NCBI RefSeq assembly: GCF_007655135.1
Contig: NC_045133.1
Span: forward strand, 1,054,001-1,118,000
Direction: 5' to 3'
Source of the DNA: Punica granatum
Lineage: Eukaryota; Streptophyta; Magnoliopsida; Myrtales; Lythraceae
DNA: 64,000 nucleotides
Part shown: piece after piece, positions 12,245-28,922 of the stretch
Layout of the letters: each line of letters begins with the position of its first letter
Numbering within the stretch: the first letter of the stretch is position 1
The notes under the pieces: model-generated
The model's input: only the letters and a program-made list of their open reading frames with translations
Told to the model about the DNA's origin: nothing
Databases searched by the model: none
Program-made: the position numbers and the translations under genes

Positions 12245-13174
12245 TTAGAATCGAATAATTGTCGAAACTTATTTCACAACTACTACAGAGAGCGCTTCCA
12301 CGATCAAATCGCTTCATGGTATTAGTATCTCAAATGACCGACAGGGAAAAAATAGAGAGCTATATCTGATATAGCTTGCCGCATGAGAAAAGTACAACAT
12401 AATCACGTCAGAGTGACATGTCCTTTTTTTTTTTTTTTTTTTGTAGACTGACAAACCCCTTTCAAAACTTGAAAATTCAGAACTTAAGATTTCTTTCCTT
12501 ATTAAATTGTCCCGCGAAATATCATATTAGAGCTGCTTGCATGACAGCGGTCCAACTGACCCCAGCCCACCGGCGTCAGATCCGTGTGGACTACACTACA
12601 TATATAGCGTGTCACCGTATCCTCCTACTCGAAAGAATTTCAGGGGGGCCGAAATATGACTGCACGACAACCTGTGCCTGGCACTGTTTTTCTACTACTG
12701 GGCCTAAGACAAGAACTATTGGGTCAGAGGCCCAAACGACACGGCCAACTATGTCAGCTAGATTATTTTTCGATGCGTAAAGGGGTTTGGGTAGCAATCG
12801 GCGTAGCAATCCCTACATGGCGTACTATATGGGCCCGAATCCGGCAGCATAATGTTCAATTTGACCCATAATTACACTAGGAACCGAGGTAATCTCAATG
12901 AGATTTCAAAGGAATACCAGCCCTACATAAGTGAATTCGACAACAAACGCGGGGGGGGGGGGGCCCTTTCCTCCTGACTTGCATCTAAATAGTAAATACG
13001 TCTGTCTGACCCAGTGCTTGAAACACTCAAACTAAGCTACACCCCACTGGTAGCCAGCTAGATTAGATAAAACTTAAAATTTGACTCTTCACGTTAATTT
13101 GCGAATAGTTCACAATAAATTACACAAACTACGCAGTGTGTTCGTCTACTCAGGATTCTGCTACCTCAATCAGG

Positions 13175-15966
13175 TCAATCAGAGAAATCGGGCTCCTTAG
13201 GTTTGAATAGTTTCGGCATCTTTAGATCATCGGGATCGATCACCCTGACTCTCTCGGTGACCCCTTTCTTCGTGTTTGCAGCAAACTTTGAGGCTAGTAG
13301 TGTTGCCCCGAGATGCTGTGCATTCCTTGAGTTTTCTGCATCATTGTCATGGCCCGTGCCGACATCCTCGTAATCCAAGCCTGAGTATTCCCCTGCCTGT
13401 TCCACGACGTTCGTGTAGTAGTAGTAGTAGCTCTCCTGCTTGGCCAATTCCATGGCCATCTTACGCTTCTTTAACCGCCTCCAGGCGGCCTGGATGAAGC
13501 AGGCCCCCCAAGTCCTCCATTGATGCGAGTAGTACCGGAAAGCATGCTGGAGCTGCTTGCTGTGGAGCCGCTTGAACTGGCCCGCCACGAACTTGAGATC
13601 CTCTGCCCTGAGGGCGAAGGCCTCGAGCTCCGTCAGGGTCTTCACGGTCCGAGTCGAGGATGGCAGGTTGAGGCTTGAAGTTGGGATGAGGGCCCAGGTG
13701 AGGAGCTCCTCGCCGCAGAAGTCACCGGGTCCCAGGGTGATGGAGTTGAAAAATCCCGATCTCCCGCCGTCAGTTGTGCTGCTCTCGACCTGGCCTCGAA
13801 TAATGAAGAGCATCTCGCTGACCGGGTCCCCCTCCCTAATCATGTACGTGTCCTTGGTGTGCAGTGACGAAACGAGGCGCTCACATATTGCATCCAGGAG
13901 CTGATTGTCCATTTGCGCAAAAAATGGCACCTGAAAGTGAAGGAAACACACTCGCATTAGATTGTCCATTAAAATGACCATACCGGTGTCTTCAGCCGGT
14001 TATCAGAGCAAATGAGATTTGAATGAAATGATGAATCCTTACTCGACGGACTAGGGCGAGACAGAGATGCCTTCTGATTTGTCGCCGCAAATCAAGAGGC
14101 AAGGACTGCAGAATGGTCTCCTCGTCGACTCCTCTTGTGGCGAGCCACTTGTACTGAACGAATCTTCGAACACGCTCTTGCAATTCTGGAGGCAGTTGCC
14201 GGTGTCTCATCCACTCCTCTGTGTCTCTCCGCTTAACCCTCCATTCTTCGAGTCTTACCGTCGAGGATTGGAGATAAGTCTTCATCAGGAAAGCAGAGAT
14301 TTAGGGATATGGGGTGCTCAAAATAATTAGACACCTATGTTTACGGATCGAAAAAATTAGACATCTATGTTCATCAGTACAAGACTTGACCTTACAATTA
14401 AAGAGCAAAGACTAACCTGTACGTTTCCGATCAAATGCGAGAAGAAGATCAAACCTGCGACGCAGATCGTTATTGAGAAGATATTCTCACCACTAATAGT
14501 GCTTGTCATCAGATTCTGACCATATGAACTGCACCGTCACAAATTCATAAACGTTATTCGAGTCAAATAAAAGAGAACCAAACATCAAATAGAGAAATAG
14601 TCCGCGAAAAAGACTCATACCTCAGGTTCTTGAGGCCCCACCAAAGACAGTAGAAGTACTTCTCTATGAACCGTGCAGAGGCAACTTCATTTGTGAAGGC
14701 AGGAGCGAAAATCCCGAACTGCTGGTGGTTCGTATCAGTGAGAGCATCGCACTTAAGGGTCGCCCTTGTGACGTTGAGCCACTGCTGACGATCTGGCCAG
14801 TTGACTGAGCTACAGTCAAGGTAGATCAGTTTACAAGGGGAGTGCCTCAACTGCATTTCCTTTCGGCATTCCCTCCTCCAGCAGGCGTGCTGCCTCTCGA
14901 GTGCCCAGAGGTACCAAGTTGCCCCGATAACCTGACAAACCAAAATACGGGGTAAATCACGATCAGATAAAATGGTTTATGGCAAGATCCACGATTAGTG
15001 AGGGGGGCTTACGTACGTGACTGGCGAGCGTGCATAGGATGAGATTGTAAGCTGCCCCAGTCCAGGGGGTCTTTGCTATCGCACCAGTCGTTTTCACGAT
15101 CCGACTATGCAAAGGGAAAATCAGGAAAAACCGAGGGAAATACTGAATAAGAACAATTAGAGAAACCATGTGGTTTGCGTGGTTCGCAGTCGGGTTTTTT
15201 ATTGCTGGAATTACGAACCATATCACGAACTGCAACAGCAAACGAAGAAAACAGCAAGAATCAGCACACTGTGTTCGAATCTTTGAAATCGAAAAATTCA
15301 GACGTAGAACGCTTATTCGAGCCTATTAGCATTTCGGTTTTCCATCAAAACGACAAATAGATAACCACAAAACCAACCGTAAGGCAATGCATATACTAAT
15401 AAAGGGAAGAACATTGAGCATAAACGACACAGAATCATTCTTTACATCAATAAAACGGAATTTCAAATATACAAATCGTCTAATGAAGTCTTTACAATGC
15501 ATTGTTCAATCAAAATATTTTGCTCGACCTGGGGAAGAGGGAGACTAGCAGCAAGGTCGACGATGAAGTTGGTCTTCAAGTATCGCATGGCGATCTCCCT
15601 CGGGTCCATCACAAGCTCGCCCCGCCCAAATACCCGGGAGTCGCGGGCCACAAAGGCAGTCCTGAACTTGAGGACCATGTGGAAGAGGAAGAAGAGGTCA
15701 GCCACTGTACGAAGGAGCGTGATGAAGATGCCAAAGCCAAAGTCGATCTTGATGCAGGCAGGGCCCGCAACTATGGGGATGAAGAAGTAGAGCGGGTCGA
15801 TGAAGAGGGCGATAAGGCACGAGATGAGGAAGATGTGGTTCCATCGGTTCACGAAGTCGCTGCCCGGGTCGAGGGTCTTGTACCACCACGGGACCTTCCT
15901 CCGGATGGAGAAGGACTTCGGGAACTGGCGGAAGCGGGAGGACGTGGAGAACGGGATACGGTTCAT
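13175..15966 (-). CDS. Cyclic nucleotide-gated channel, group III (CNGC16/CNGC18-like)
   Basis: Exons in transcript order: 15966-15529, 15229-15017, 14931-14621, 14528-14417, 14279-14043, 13930-13175. All are in phase, giving 688 aa (Arabidopsis CNGC16/18 are about 705). This is a plasma-membrane Ca2+-permeable channel subunit. Visible landmarks are the N terminus followed by LDPGSDFVNRWNHIFL (S1 start), SRVFGRGELVMDPREIAMRYL before S4, the pore sequence WWGLKNLSSYGQNL with the GQN filter at 324-326, the cyclic nucleotide-binding domain with FCGEELLTWAL (about 508-518), and the IQ calmodulin site FIQAAWRRLKKR (about 582-593). The start at 15966 (MNRIPFSTSSRFRQFP) matches CNGC16, which begins shortly before a similar SARFRNFP block. 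In Arabidopsis CNGC16 and CNGC18 act in pollen; that role is inferred here. An out-of-frame ATG in strong context lies 40 bp upstream. Confidence 0.92.
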
Positions 15967-16006
15967 AATATCCTTCTTCCTCCTCGTCTTCTTTGTGCTT
16001 TTCCAT
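15698..16006 (-). other. Overlapping upstream ORF of the CNGC gene
   Basis: GCCATGG, a strong plant start context, lies at 16006, 40 nt upstream of the conserved CNGC start and in another frame. Its ORF (102 codons before the stop) overlaps the channel ORF by about 270 nt. The encoded protein (MEKHKEDEEEEGYYEPYP...) resembles nothing known to me. If it is in the mRNA, scanning ribosomes would need to leak past it or reinitiate. Transcript data would show whether it lies in the 5' UTR. Confidence 0.5.
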
Positions 16007-16035
16007 GGCAAACGGATCGTAAGGAAACCCTAGGA

Positions 16036-16072
16036 GAGAGAGACTTGGATGGGGAGAGAGAGAGAGAGAGTG
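16036..16072. repeat. GA/CT-rich tract in the CNGC 5' region
   Basis: gagagagaga-type sequence around 16036-16070, reading (CT)n on the CNGC coding strand, about 70-105 bp upstream of the start. Confidence 0.8.
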
Positions 16073-18382
16073 TGTGAGGAATTTGCGGGAGGCCATAGAA
16101 GCTCTGTTGAAGAATTCTGACCGTTTCGGAGCTTTGGGACAATCTTTGGCGGAGGAGGGAAAAGTAGTTAAAAACATCAAGCGGGAAATAATATTTTCCC
16201 CCCAACATTTGCTTCACATTACATCTCGGTCCCTAATCTTTTTGTTTATTTGTAATAGCACACTATGCTGGGGATGTTGCTCAACAGGGTCACCCCTTTC
16301 AAGCTTCAGGAGTCAATTCGATTTATAAGTTTTCATAACGTGGCAAATCAAAAGCCGCGCACACCCCATGGAAAGCCGATTTTTTCTGCCCAAAGGAAGG
16401 CCTTTCTGAGGAACATTCCATCTAAATCCATAACCAGCATACAAAATGTGGTAACAAATACCCATATGCACTTCCAAAATACGTGTTGATCAGGCTCTGA
16501 TTTAATCTTAATTAACATATATATATATATATGTAATATTTTTACGTATACAACAACTAGATCGAGAGAAAATCAACTTTGGGACTTTGGTATGATGCGC
16601 TCTCATTTTGTGGTTGTATGTACACAATATTTTTATGCCGGTTCATTTACAATCTAGCCGACAGGTAATTGACTTAGAATATTTGAAAACCATCCATCAT
16701 CAATTTTCCATTGAATTCGAATAAATAAAGGCCGCACTAATGTTTGTGTGATCTTGAATATAGTCCAGATTCGATGATCAATATCTAGCCACACACGTAT
16801 CTACTTAGTCTCTCGTGGAATTTATCAAATGTAAATTTTCCACTAGGTTGGAGATGGGCAACTTATATAGTTCATTGTCAGACTCACATCATGTCAAATC
16901 CAATGTTGAGGGTTAAATTTTTTTAGACTTATATGGCCTGAGCCCATTTCCAACCCATGAATATTCCTTCATTTAGTCTCCCTCGCCCCAACAAGGGAGA
17001 AAGAACAGATTGCGACCTATGGTCTGTTGTTGAGAGTGTATGTTTAAGAGCACTTGACACGTATATGCAAAAGATCACGCTTTACCACATGAGAGCGAGA
17101 GTGATAAAAACTAATGTTCTACACAGCTATAGAAAGGAAAATAATTAGGTTTATATGTGGCTTAAATTTCACCACCTAATAATTTGAACTTTTAAATTAA
17201 AGATAGGTTAAGTGCGTATAAGTCCATTGAAATTTTTAATATCAACGTACCACATTTACATTGCCCAAGGTGTAGTTTACTTCTTGAGATGTATAGATGC
17301 ATTTGTCGATTGGTCTCCTAGAAATTATACAATTAAAGCAAATATTGTCAGGATCATAATACCGTTTTTGTAATTTTTTTGATCCCCTTACGTTTGGTCA
17401 GTTAGTGATTCATATATAATGATGAGACGAACTTTTCCAGCTAGCTTAAGATAAACCTAAGCGCTTCCACTTTGATAAAGTAGTAGAAATATATTTGAAA
17501 CAACATCTACATGATATCTATATAATTACTTACTATTTGTAGTATTATACGTGTATATTTTTTTTCGATTACAAGGGAGGCTCATGGGCTTAGTACATTG
17601 AAATAAAAATCTTAAATATCTAATAAAGGGGCACGAGTAGTTCCACTGGGTATCGAATCTGAGACATCTTGGTTATCAGGTGAGAGATGCACCACTGTAC
17701 TATTCCCTCTCTTGATATTATGCGTGTATATTTCTTATATATAAACCCTCCACTCTCATGCACCTTTTTAATTGATTAGAGCAAAATCCGTTTCCAAACT
17801 TACAAAAGCCCAATTCTTACCATTTAGCAACGGATGTTGATTTATAACCCGTTTAGTTTAAGTAATATATTGTATTTAAATCTTATAAATAGAAAAAATT
17901 CATGATTATTGAGAAATTTACTCCTTAACTCGAATTAAATTAGTGAGATTTATTAAGTTTTCAAATATTAAAATGCACGCCAACACATCAATAGAAGATA
18001 AAACACAGTCAAATCATTTGAGCTCTTTTTCTCTCTCGCTCTCTCGCAAGCCAAATATGTGTCGAGTTCCGAATAGCTTAGTGAACCAACCCACAAAGCA
18101 AAGTGTATTATATATGATTGTGTCTGACCTTCTGTGAAAAAGCTTTGCATGTCCACACAAACGTCACCTTTCAGCAATATCTATGCATGGGTCACTGTAG
18201 GGTTCCACATGTTTTCTGCGATTTTTGTTGATTTTTTTTTATCGCAAATAAGAATATCGACCTATATATATATATATATATATATAGACGCGCGCACACA
18301 TGTATTTATATATAAGGAAGAAGCAGTAGAAGCCACGAGTGGTGGCATAGAGAGAGAGAGAGAGAGCTTGAACAGTATAATA
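16073..18382. other. Intergenic between divergent CNGC and spermine synthase genes
   Basis: Shared upstream region of two divergently transcribed genes. It contains a SINE (17561-17715), TA runs near 16519-16532 and 18263-18285, and a small uORF (18300-18329, nine codons) that would lie in the spermine synthase 5' UTR if transcription starts upstream of it. No other gene is supported. Confidence 0.55.
17561..17715 (-). mobile_element. tRNA-derived SINE with TSD
   Basis: On the minus strand this element starts near TCAAGAGAGGGAATAGTACA, has a tRNA-like head (AGTGGTGCATCTCTCACC) and a B-box-like AGATTCGATACCC, and ends in poly(A), seen as a T run at 17558-17565. It is flanked by 18-bp repeats with one mismatch: tattatacgtgtatattt at 17543-17560 and tattatgcgtgtatattt at 17716-17733. 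It differs in sequence from the SINE in the ALDH intron, so two families or subfamilies are present. Confidence 0.83.
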
Positions 18383-22250
<3,868 letters not shown>

Positions 22251-22280
22251 TCAAAGTGTGTGGGGGATTTATACATAAAA

Positions 22281-22304
22281 GAGTTTTCCATTAATTCACC
22301 CTCA

Positions 22305-22336
<32 letters not shown>

Positions 22337-22345
22337 CCATTAATT
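22281..22345. repeat. (GA)n flanked by direct repeats
   Basis: gagttttccattaatt at 22281-22296 recurs at about 22330-22345, separated by a (GA)n tract at about 22305-22331. This is consistent with local slippage or duplication downstream of the spermine synthase gene. Confidence 0.85.
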
Positions 22346-24615
22346 TTACGTCCGGTGGGGGCTCTCCGTGAGCCACGGCTCCGACACGGTGGACCATCGG
22401 CAACAGGGCGATGTGATGAGATCTGCTGACGGCCAACTGGATCGAATTAGTGGCACTGACCTCTATGCACCCGACAGTGATCTTCCCCCAGTGCTCTAGA
22501 CATCATCATTTTGTTGGAGATATACATGTTGGAAAATTAATTTGATCTACCGAAAAATGTCTTTAGGATTGATAAGATTTTTCATTTTTTGGGAGTGTTT
22601 CATGGTTAATTATTATCATGCATGTTTGATTATTGGTTTCGTCATGAAAAAGGAACATGATTTAATTGGATTATCTTTTGTTTGTGTGAAATGGTGATTG
22701 GTGCGAGCTTCATGCTTGATATAATTGTATAAATGTGTACTTCTTGGTACATATACGAATCATTCACGTACTCAGTTCGTTACATACTCTATACAAATCA
22801 ATACAAACTAAATCAGAAGAAAAAAGCAAAAGCAATTTGACATATATTCACTGTACATGTGCATGTCAGTTTGAATTTAAAGGACTCTTATCGCATGTTG
22901 GTGCAATAGAATAGAAACATAATGGTTTGAGGCCGGTTAATTTTACATATGGTGATTATTCCATTATAGATAGATACTCTTTCCATTCCACTGTACTAAT
23001 TATATGCCTTAAAGTATATTAGTACCATATACTTTAAGGACATTCATGGATGACTCAGCAGAATATAGAAAGGGCATGGATCGATGATCTTTTATCGAGA
23101 AGCAAGAAAGGAAACATATGTACATACTAGGAGGATTCTTGTGCTCGAAAGATGCTTTGATTCAATGGCTACTTAACCTTTGGCTTAGTTCATACTTAAG
23201 CTCAAGCAAACAAAAGTTAACAAATCAATTATTGCTCAACTCTGGGTACATATAAACGGCAAAAAAAGAGAAAAATCGTGCATATAATATATATATATAT
23301 ATACACATATATAAAGTAATTAAACAGATGAAAGAAAAATCCCATTCAGACACATTTTCGAGAATTTCAAGGAGACTGGTAAAAAGGAAATCTTAATTTT
23401 CACACCCTGTACTGATTTTCGATGTTTGAAATCTATCACAAAGTTAAATACTTTCTCCATTGGAAATTTGGAAGGAGCTCAATCAAAGGTCGTCTTTAAT
23501 TAATTAATTAGCAGTCATGCTTTAGCGGTAATGGTATGAATGGATCACTCTCTAGCTTAGTTACCATGTAAAAAAAAAATTTATATATCGGCATTGTGTT
23601 AATTTTTTCGGTTCGACTTTTCTAATGTATGAGCCATCAATGAAAATCATGGGTTAGCACCGAATATTCCAAATACCTTTCTTCACTGTAAACCATCCCG
23701 ACAATGCCTGTTCTGTGAAGAGGTAGTTGGCCTCAAATGGTTTTTTTTTTTTTTTTACAATTAATCTCCTCTCGACCTCAATCCCGTGTATCAATTAATG
23801 CAAACTACTGACCATGGAATGGACCTCCTGTTTATTCAAGGAAACCCCACTAGAGTCTAGAGCTGATCTGCCCCGAATGCCTTGGTCGTCATATATCCCT
23901 TGAATCATTCTTTGATCGGTGTACTTTGAGTATGATGCTAGATTCAGCCCAATAAACGTATTTCAATCGCGAGTTGCAAAATTAAAAGAGACGTGGTCAT
24001 CGAACCAATTAGCAAATAAATCTCTCTAATCTTTTTATCACTATGGGCCTCATATTAGTCTAGAGGTTAGGAATTGGATCAAGACGTTGTCAGGCACTTG
24101 GACTGACCCACCACAACTGGACCTACTCATGAGAAGAATGAATTTCGAATTCGAATTAAATTGAATGAAGGTACTGAAACGTCACCAGCTGAGGAATAAG
24201 CAAACGTCAACAATCTCCATCTGTCCATATGGATAAATAAGAAGGAAGGAAGGAAGGAAGAAGGAAGGAAGAAAGAAGATGATGATGTTTTGAACGTAGA
24301 TATTGAAGGACCAGTCTGACAAGTGGGCCCCTCCGGGCGCATCTGTAAATATTTAATTGGGCACTTTTGGTGGATAAGGACTGAACGGGAAAACAAATAA
24401 ATTAATAATAATAATAAATACGGAGCCTAAATGTTACCCCAAGAAAAATAAAAACGGCCCCCAATGAAACTTTTCCACACGCAACCAAAAAATTCCACTG
24501 GAAGACAGCCAGACAGACGGCCCAACCTTCAATTCCGTCTAAATTGGGATAAAATCCGGTCGTGTATAATATTCCATCCATATCATCCCATTCCCATCCT
24601 AGATGATTATTCGTC

Positions 24616-24690
24616 TTTTTTTTTTTCAATTATAAAGAAAGTCTCATGAATGTTGTACAATAGAATAAAAATATTAATAATTAATAAAAA
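24616..24690 (-). mobile_element. Truncated SINE 3' end
   Basis: A T run followed by caattataaagaaagtctc and gttgtacaatagaataaaaat resembles the 3' part of the SINE at 17561-17715 (tcgattacaagggaggctc, then gtacattgaaataaaaat). The tRNA-like head is missing, so this would be a 5'-truncated copy. No TSD was identified. Confidence 0.5.
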
Positions 24691-25605
24691 AAATAAATGT
24701 AATTTTATAACGTGCATAGAATCCAAATTTCTTTCTTATTAGGTGAAGACGATTCACCACCGTAGTTGACGTCTACCACACGTAGATTTCCAAGACAAGG
24801 GAGGAGAGAGATCACATTGATCATGCTTCGGGCTGGAAGAACGATAGCCGTTTTCACATTAGTGGCTAAGATATGGTGCAATCCAACATGGCTCCACCAG
24901 CCAACCACGGAGCAGGCACAGCTGTGACGATGACGTGGAAGTGGGTCCCACTCCAAGACAGAATTCCGTACGATATTGTTGGGGAACGAAGAAGAAAAAC
25001 ATCATTAAATGAAATAAAGAGAATCCGGGGAAAAAAGAAAGTGTGAGATGAAAAGGATCCTAGCTTAAGATTTTTATCCACATTGATCCTCGCGCCACAA
25101 CAAAAGGCGCCTTCTTCAAATTATTTACACCTTTGCCATTACATCCCCTCTTATCTTCCCGCAGATTTATAACTACGTTACTTCATTATAATTCCACAAA
25201 GTTAATACCCAATAAAGCACATGGACCCACAGATTTATTGCAACATCACTTCATTATAAGACCACGGATAAATAGCAATAAAGCATGGACCCGACAAGAT
25301 ATAAGCTTTTTTTTTTCTTTTCTTTTCTTTCTCGGGAGCAGGTGAAGAAGGTAGGGAATTTGGTTCTAGCAGTTGATCGATATAACTATTTTCTGACGGC
25401 GTAATCTCCACCAATGCACTAGTGATTGACAAGGATAGTTTACTCGAACTCTTTCAGGTTCGTGTGAACCTCCTTACATATTTTTTTGCCTGCATATAGA
25501 ATTATTATCTTAGAAAAATTGTGATTGCACGAAAAATAACTCGAACATGAAACATCCAGACAACTATGACTAACTTTAACCATAAGGCCATTACAACTTG
25601 ATGAT

Positions 25606-25890
25606 AATCTCATTAAATTTTAACCTTAAATGATCTCATCCAGTTTAAGTTTTCAAGTTATTTATCTTATATGTTGATATAGAATTCCGATATTTCTAGA
25701 TAAATATATAATATTGAAAACAACCATATATTAATCCAATCACAATTTAATCTCATTAAATCTTAACCCTAAGTGATCTCGTTCAGCTCAAATCTTCAAG
25801 TTATTTATCTTATATGTTGATATAGAATTCCAATATTTCTAGATAAATATACAATAACGAAATCAACCATATATATTAATCCAATCACAA
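25606..25890. repeat. 143-bp tandem duplication
   Basis: 25606-25748 and 25749-25890 share long identical blocks (for example aagttatttatcttatatgt) with roughly 10 percent mismatch. No coding potential is seen. Confidence 0.88.
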
Positions 25891-26679
25891 GGAGTGGCAG
25901 CTGTTGAGGAGTGATCCCTCGAGAAGGCAACCAATGACGTGGAAGCGGTCGAATGATAGATGCACTTAACTAATTTTTTTGAATTATTTTATCCGTTCTT
26001 CCTTCATTGGCGTTGATAATAATATATATATATATATATATATATAGGTAACAGTCCGACCAATGCAATCGAGAGCAGTACCAAAATTAATTCTTAATCA
26101 TAACTATCCAAGCGCAAAAAGAGCAACCCCACCCATAGAATTACAGAAGAGGATGATTAGCCATATTAAGAGTTGAGTGGAAGAAAGGGCAGAGAGGGGG
26201 GAAATAAGTAAATAACAAAGAAGCCGGGGACAGTATGGTAAAGTAAGGAGGAGAGAAAAAGGCGTGCGGGCGAGGGGGGCAACAAATGGTTGTCTTATCC
26301 AAAAGGAAATGGATGAGAGAGAGAGAGAGAGTGGCGTGGTCGAGCAGCCGCGTGCATTGTCGGTCATTCTCTCTTTCTCTCTCACCTAATTCACGATTAA
26401 ACCCCATTAACTAATTAATAAATTAAATTAATTGAAAATGAAAATGAAAATTATCCTCTTTCTATCTTCTATCTGTAACTTTCTCTCTCTAGCTTTTTTC
26501 CTTTTTCTTGAGGGTAATAATTGATTAGTTCTCACTCTTGTAAGCTGATTGGTTGACAGCTCACTGTAATTTTCCAATTTTAACCCCCTCACCCCCCAAG
26601 ATTAGAGGGTTTTTTGTTTTTTTTTCCTTTTTGGCCTTCATTGGAGCTCATCATTTGCCATAGTCCTTGGTACTTCCTG

Positions 26680-27350
26680 GTTAGCGGCAATGGGACAATG
26701 ACACGACAAAAAAAGAAATTCAACCGAGGTTATCCACTTCTTCTACACAAACTGGTGGTCATGCTTATAATTAGCTGTTTAGATCTTTTCTTCCCCTCCC
26801 CCCAACCTTTTTTTTTTTGGTCGAGTATATACATGTATACAAGAAACGATTTCTTAAGAGACCACCAGATGATCTTCATCATTGCAATAAGAATGTAGTC
26901 CGACTTCAACCCGTAAGAAACAATTTCTTGTTGATTTCGTTGTAAATTCCTTCCGTTTACCTTTAATTTGCTGCTATTGGATGCAAAGGGACAATGACAT
27001 GACAAAAGAAATTCAAAGATTGCATATATACATTCTTTATGTATAATGAGATTAATACAAATTCAACCGGTGATGTTGCTTGTGCCACGCTTCTTGATTT
27101 TAATGCGAAAACACAAGAGTGGGGAACTCAGCATGTTTTCGTGATAATAAGCGTTTTTCCATTTGCGCAGGCATAGTTCATCTTCCCATTTTTGGTATTG
27201 ATGGCAAAAGGATGATAACATCACAAATTGAATCCCATTAAAGACCACAATCACCATTATGATCGTATAGTTCAATTTCGGTCCAATAAATTTCTTGCCC
27301 CGCACTTCTTGATTTCAGAGTAGGAAATTCGGCGTATTTTCAAGGTAATC
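26680..27350. repeat. Degenerate tandem repeat, about 230-300-bp units
   Basis: The phrase gggacaatgacaYgacaaaa(aaa)gaaattcaa occurs near 26691 and 26988, and a diverged version (ggatgataacatcacaaattgaa) near 27209. A second phrase, cttcttgattt...agagt...gtattttc or gttttcgtgata, follows the last two. The pattern suggests an old tandem array of three units. Confidence 0.6.
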
Positions 27351-28873
27351 ATTCATTTATGAATGTTTTATTTTCAACTAATTAGCACCCCACAATATTC
27401 ACAAGCACTATTCTTTCCCATAAACTCGGTTGCATACACCTAAAATAGTACTTTCCACTATTAATATACGTATTAAGAGCTGATATTATTCATTAGTTCA
27501 TATGGAAATTAAGGTCCTATAGTGAAATTATTTTTGGGGCATACAGATAGAAATCATCTATAGATTGATCTAGCCAATAGTTCTTAAAAAATCTTTTTTG
27601 CTGGATGTAGTTCTTAAAAAATTATTCTTTCTTATTGTTATCCTCGTTTTGTATTGCAAAGTTGTTATAAGAGTCATGAATAGTATAATATAGCATATTC
27701 TTAAATCATATCATAGTAGTTGTTGACTTAAAAATATGCCGGGACTTAAACATTTCATGATCTCATAAAAAAAAATATAAACGTTAAGAAAAATGATTTT
27801 TTACGCGGAATCAATACAAGACATATATTATTAGAGTTTTTTTTCTTCTTTTTTCTTGTTGCTGTAAAATATCAGTAAATAGACATTTGAAAGGCAATTT
27901 GTGGAGCATATAATACTTCCTAAAATGAAATATCAAGCGAAACAACTTGAATACTTCCATGCAACTAGTGCCGTAATTTCTCCTTGCTTTGGATAAATTA
28001 AGAACAAATTTACGTATCATCCTCGCCTAAGATAATAATCCAAGAACTCACCAGAAAGAAGATTTTTCAATTGGAAGGTCCAAGAGTATATTCCACGCAT
28101 CTTTTCTATATGTATTACCAAATTAAACACGCAGGATTTTCCTTTTTCAATAAAATTATTAATTACTAAGCAAAAGGTATATACACATTTCACCAAACAA
28201 AATTAAATTTAAAAAATTCTCCGCTCTCCCGACAAAAGAAATATGTACCCGAATAATTAATATAATCAAAGCTGACCGTCTCATCTCCAGCGAAGGGGAA
28301 AAGGAAAAAAAAAAAAACGAAAGGATGAGTCTTTATCCTTGTCGCACTACTAGGATGCGGCCTTGATACTTATCCTATGTTCTAAGTTGTCGTGTCAACG
28401 GTCCTACTTTTTAAATATTTATTATTTATTTATTAATTTAATATATCAATAATTAAACAAATAAAAGAAGTCGTCAATGTTGGGAGTGCCCAAAAAAAAA
28501 GATGATTAAGAAAAAATAAAGAGTTCAATTTAAGACGTTCACGGGAGGAGCGTTGATTATTGTGGTCTCTCTAGTAATTTCACGTAATAGTTTCGTGGCC
28601 TATTTACGGCTTTTCAACGGCTGAGATTCGGATTGGCCCAAGATCCTACGGCCTGTGACCCAGTTGGGGGGACAAAAGTCTCGATCCTTATCCATGCAAA
28701 GGGCCATAGTTTTCAAATATGGGAGGAAAGGTCAATTTATATTATTCCAAGAATTTGACAAGAAAAAAAGGGACGGGGGAGGGAAGGAAATATAGCTAAG
28801 CTAGGACTCTGAGACCAATTAATATTATTACTATATCTTAAGGATAATCTTGTTTATTTATCTAATCAGGGAT

Positions 28874-28878
<5 letters not shown>

Positions 28879-28919
<41 letters not shown>

Positions 28920-28922
28920 GTA
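28879..28922. repeat. TA/TGTA microsatellite
   Basis: tgtgtatatatatatat...gtatgtatgtatgtat, a compound simple repeat. Confidence 0.85.

Larger units (their letters stand above)
7751..13174. other. Intergenic, AT-rich, gene-free
   Basis: More than 5 kb without a recognisable coding region. It contains two MITE copies (8111-8334 and 12014-12244), a 50-bp tandem duplication (9971-10070), a TA run near 9613-9634, a CATA run near 11153-11175, a poly(T) tract near 12424-12440 and a run of 13 G at 12951-12963. The ORFs are AT-driven and unrecognised. Confidence 0.6.

Noticed and set aside
12418..12780. 120-codon plus-strand ORF after a poly(T) tract
   Set aside because: Starts in a homopolymer, no family features; no TSD was found around the T run, so it was not called a retroelement either.
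15502..16077. 191-codon ORF antisense to CNGC exon 1
   Set aside because: Composition is the mirror image of the channel exon; it has no independent features.
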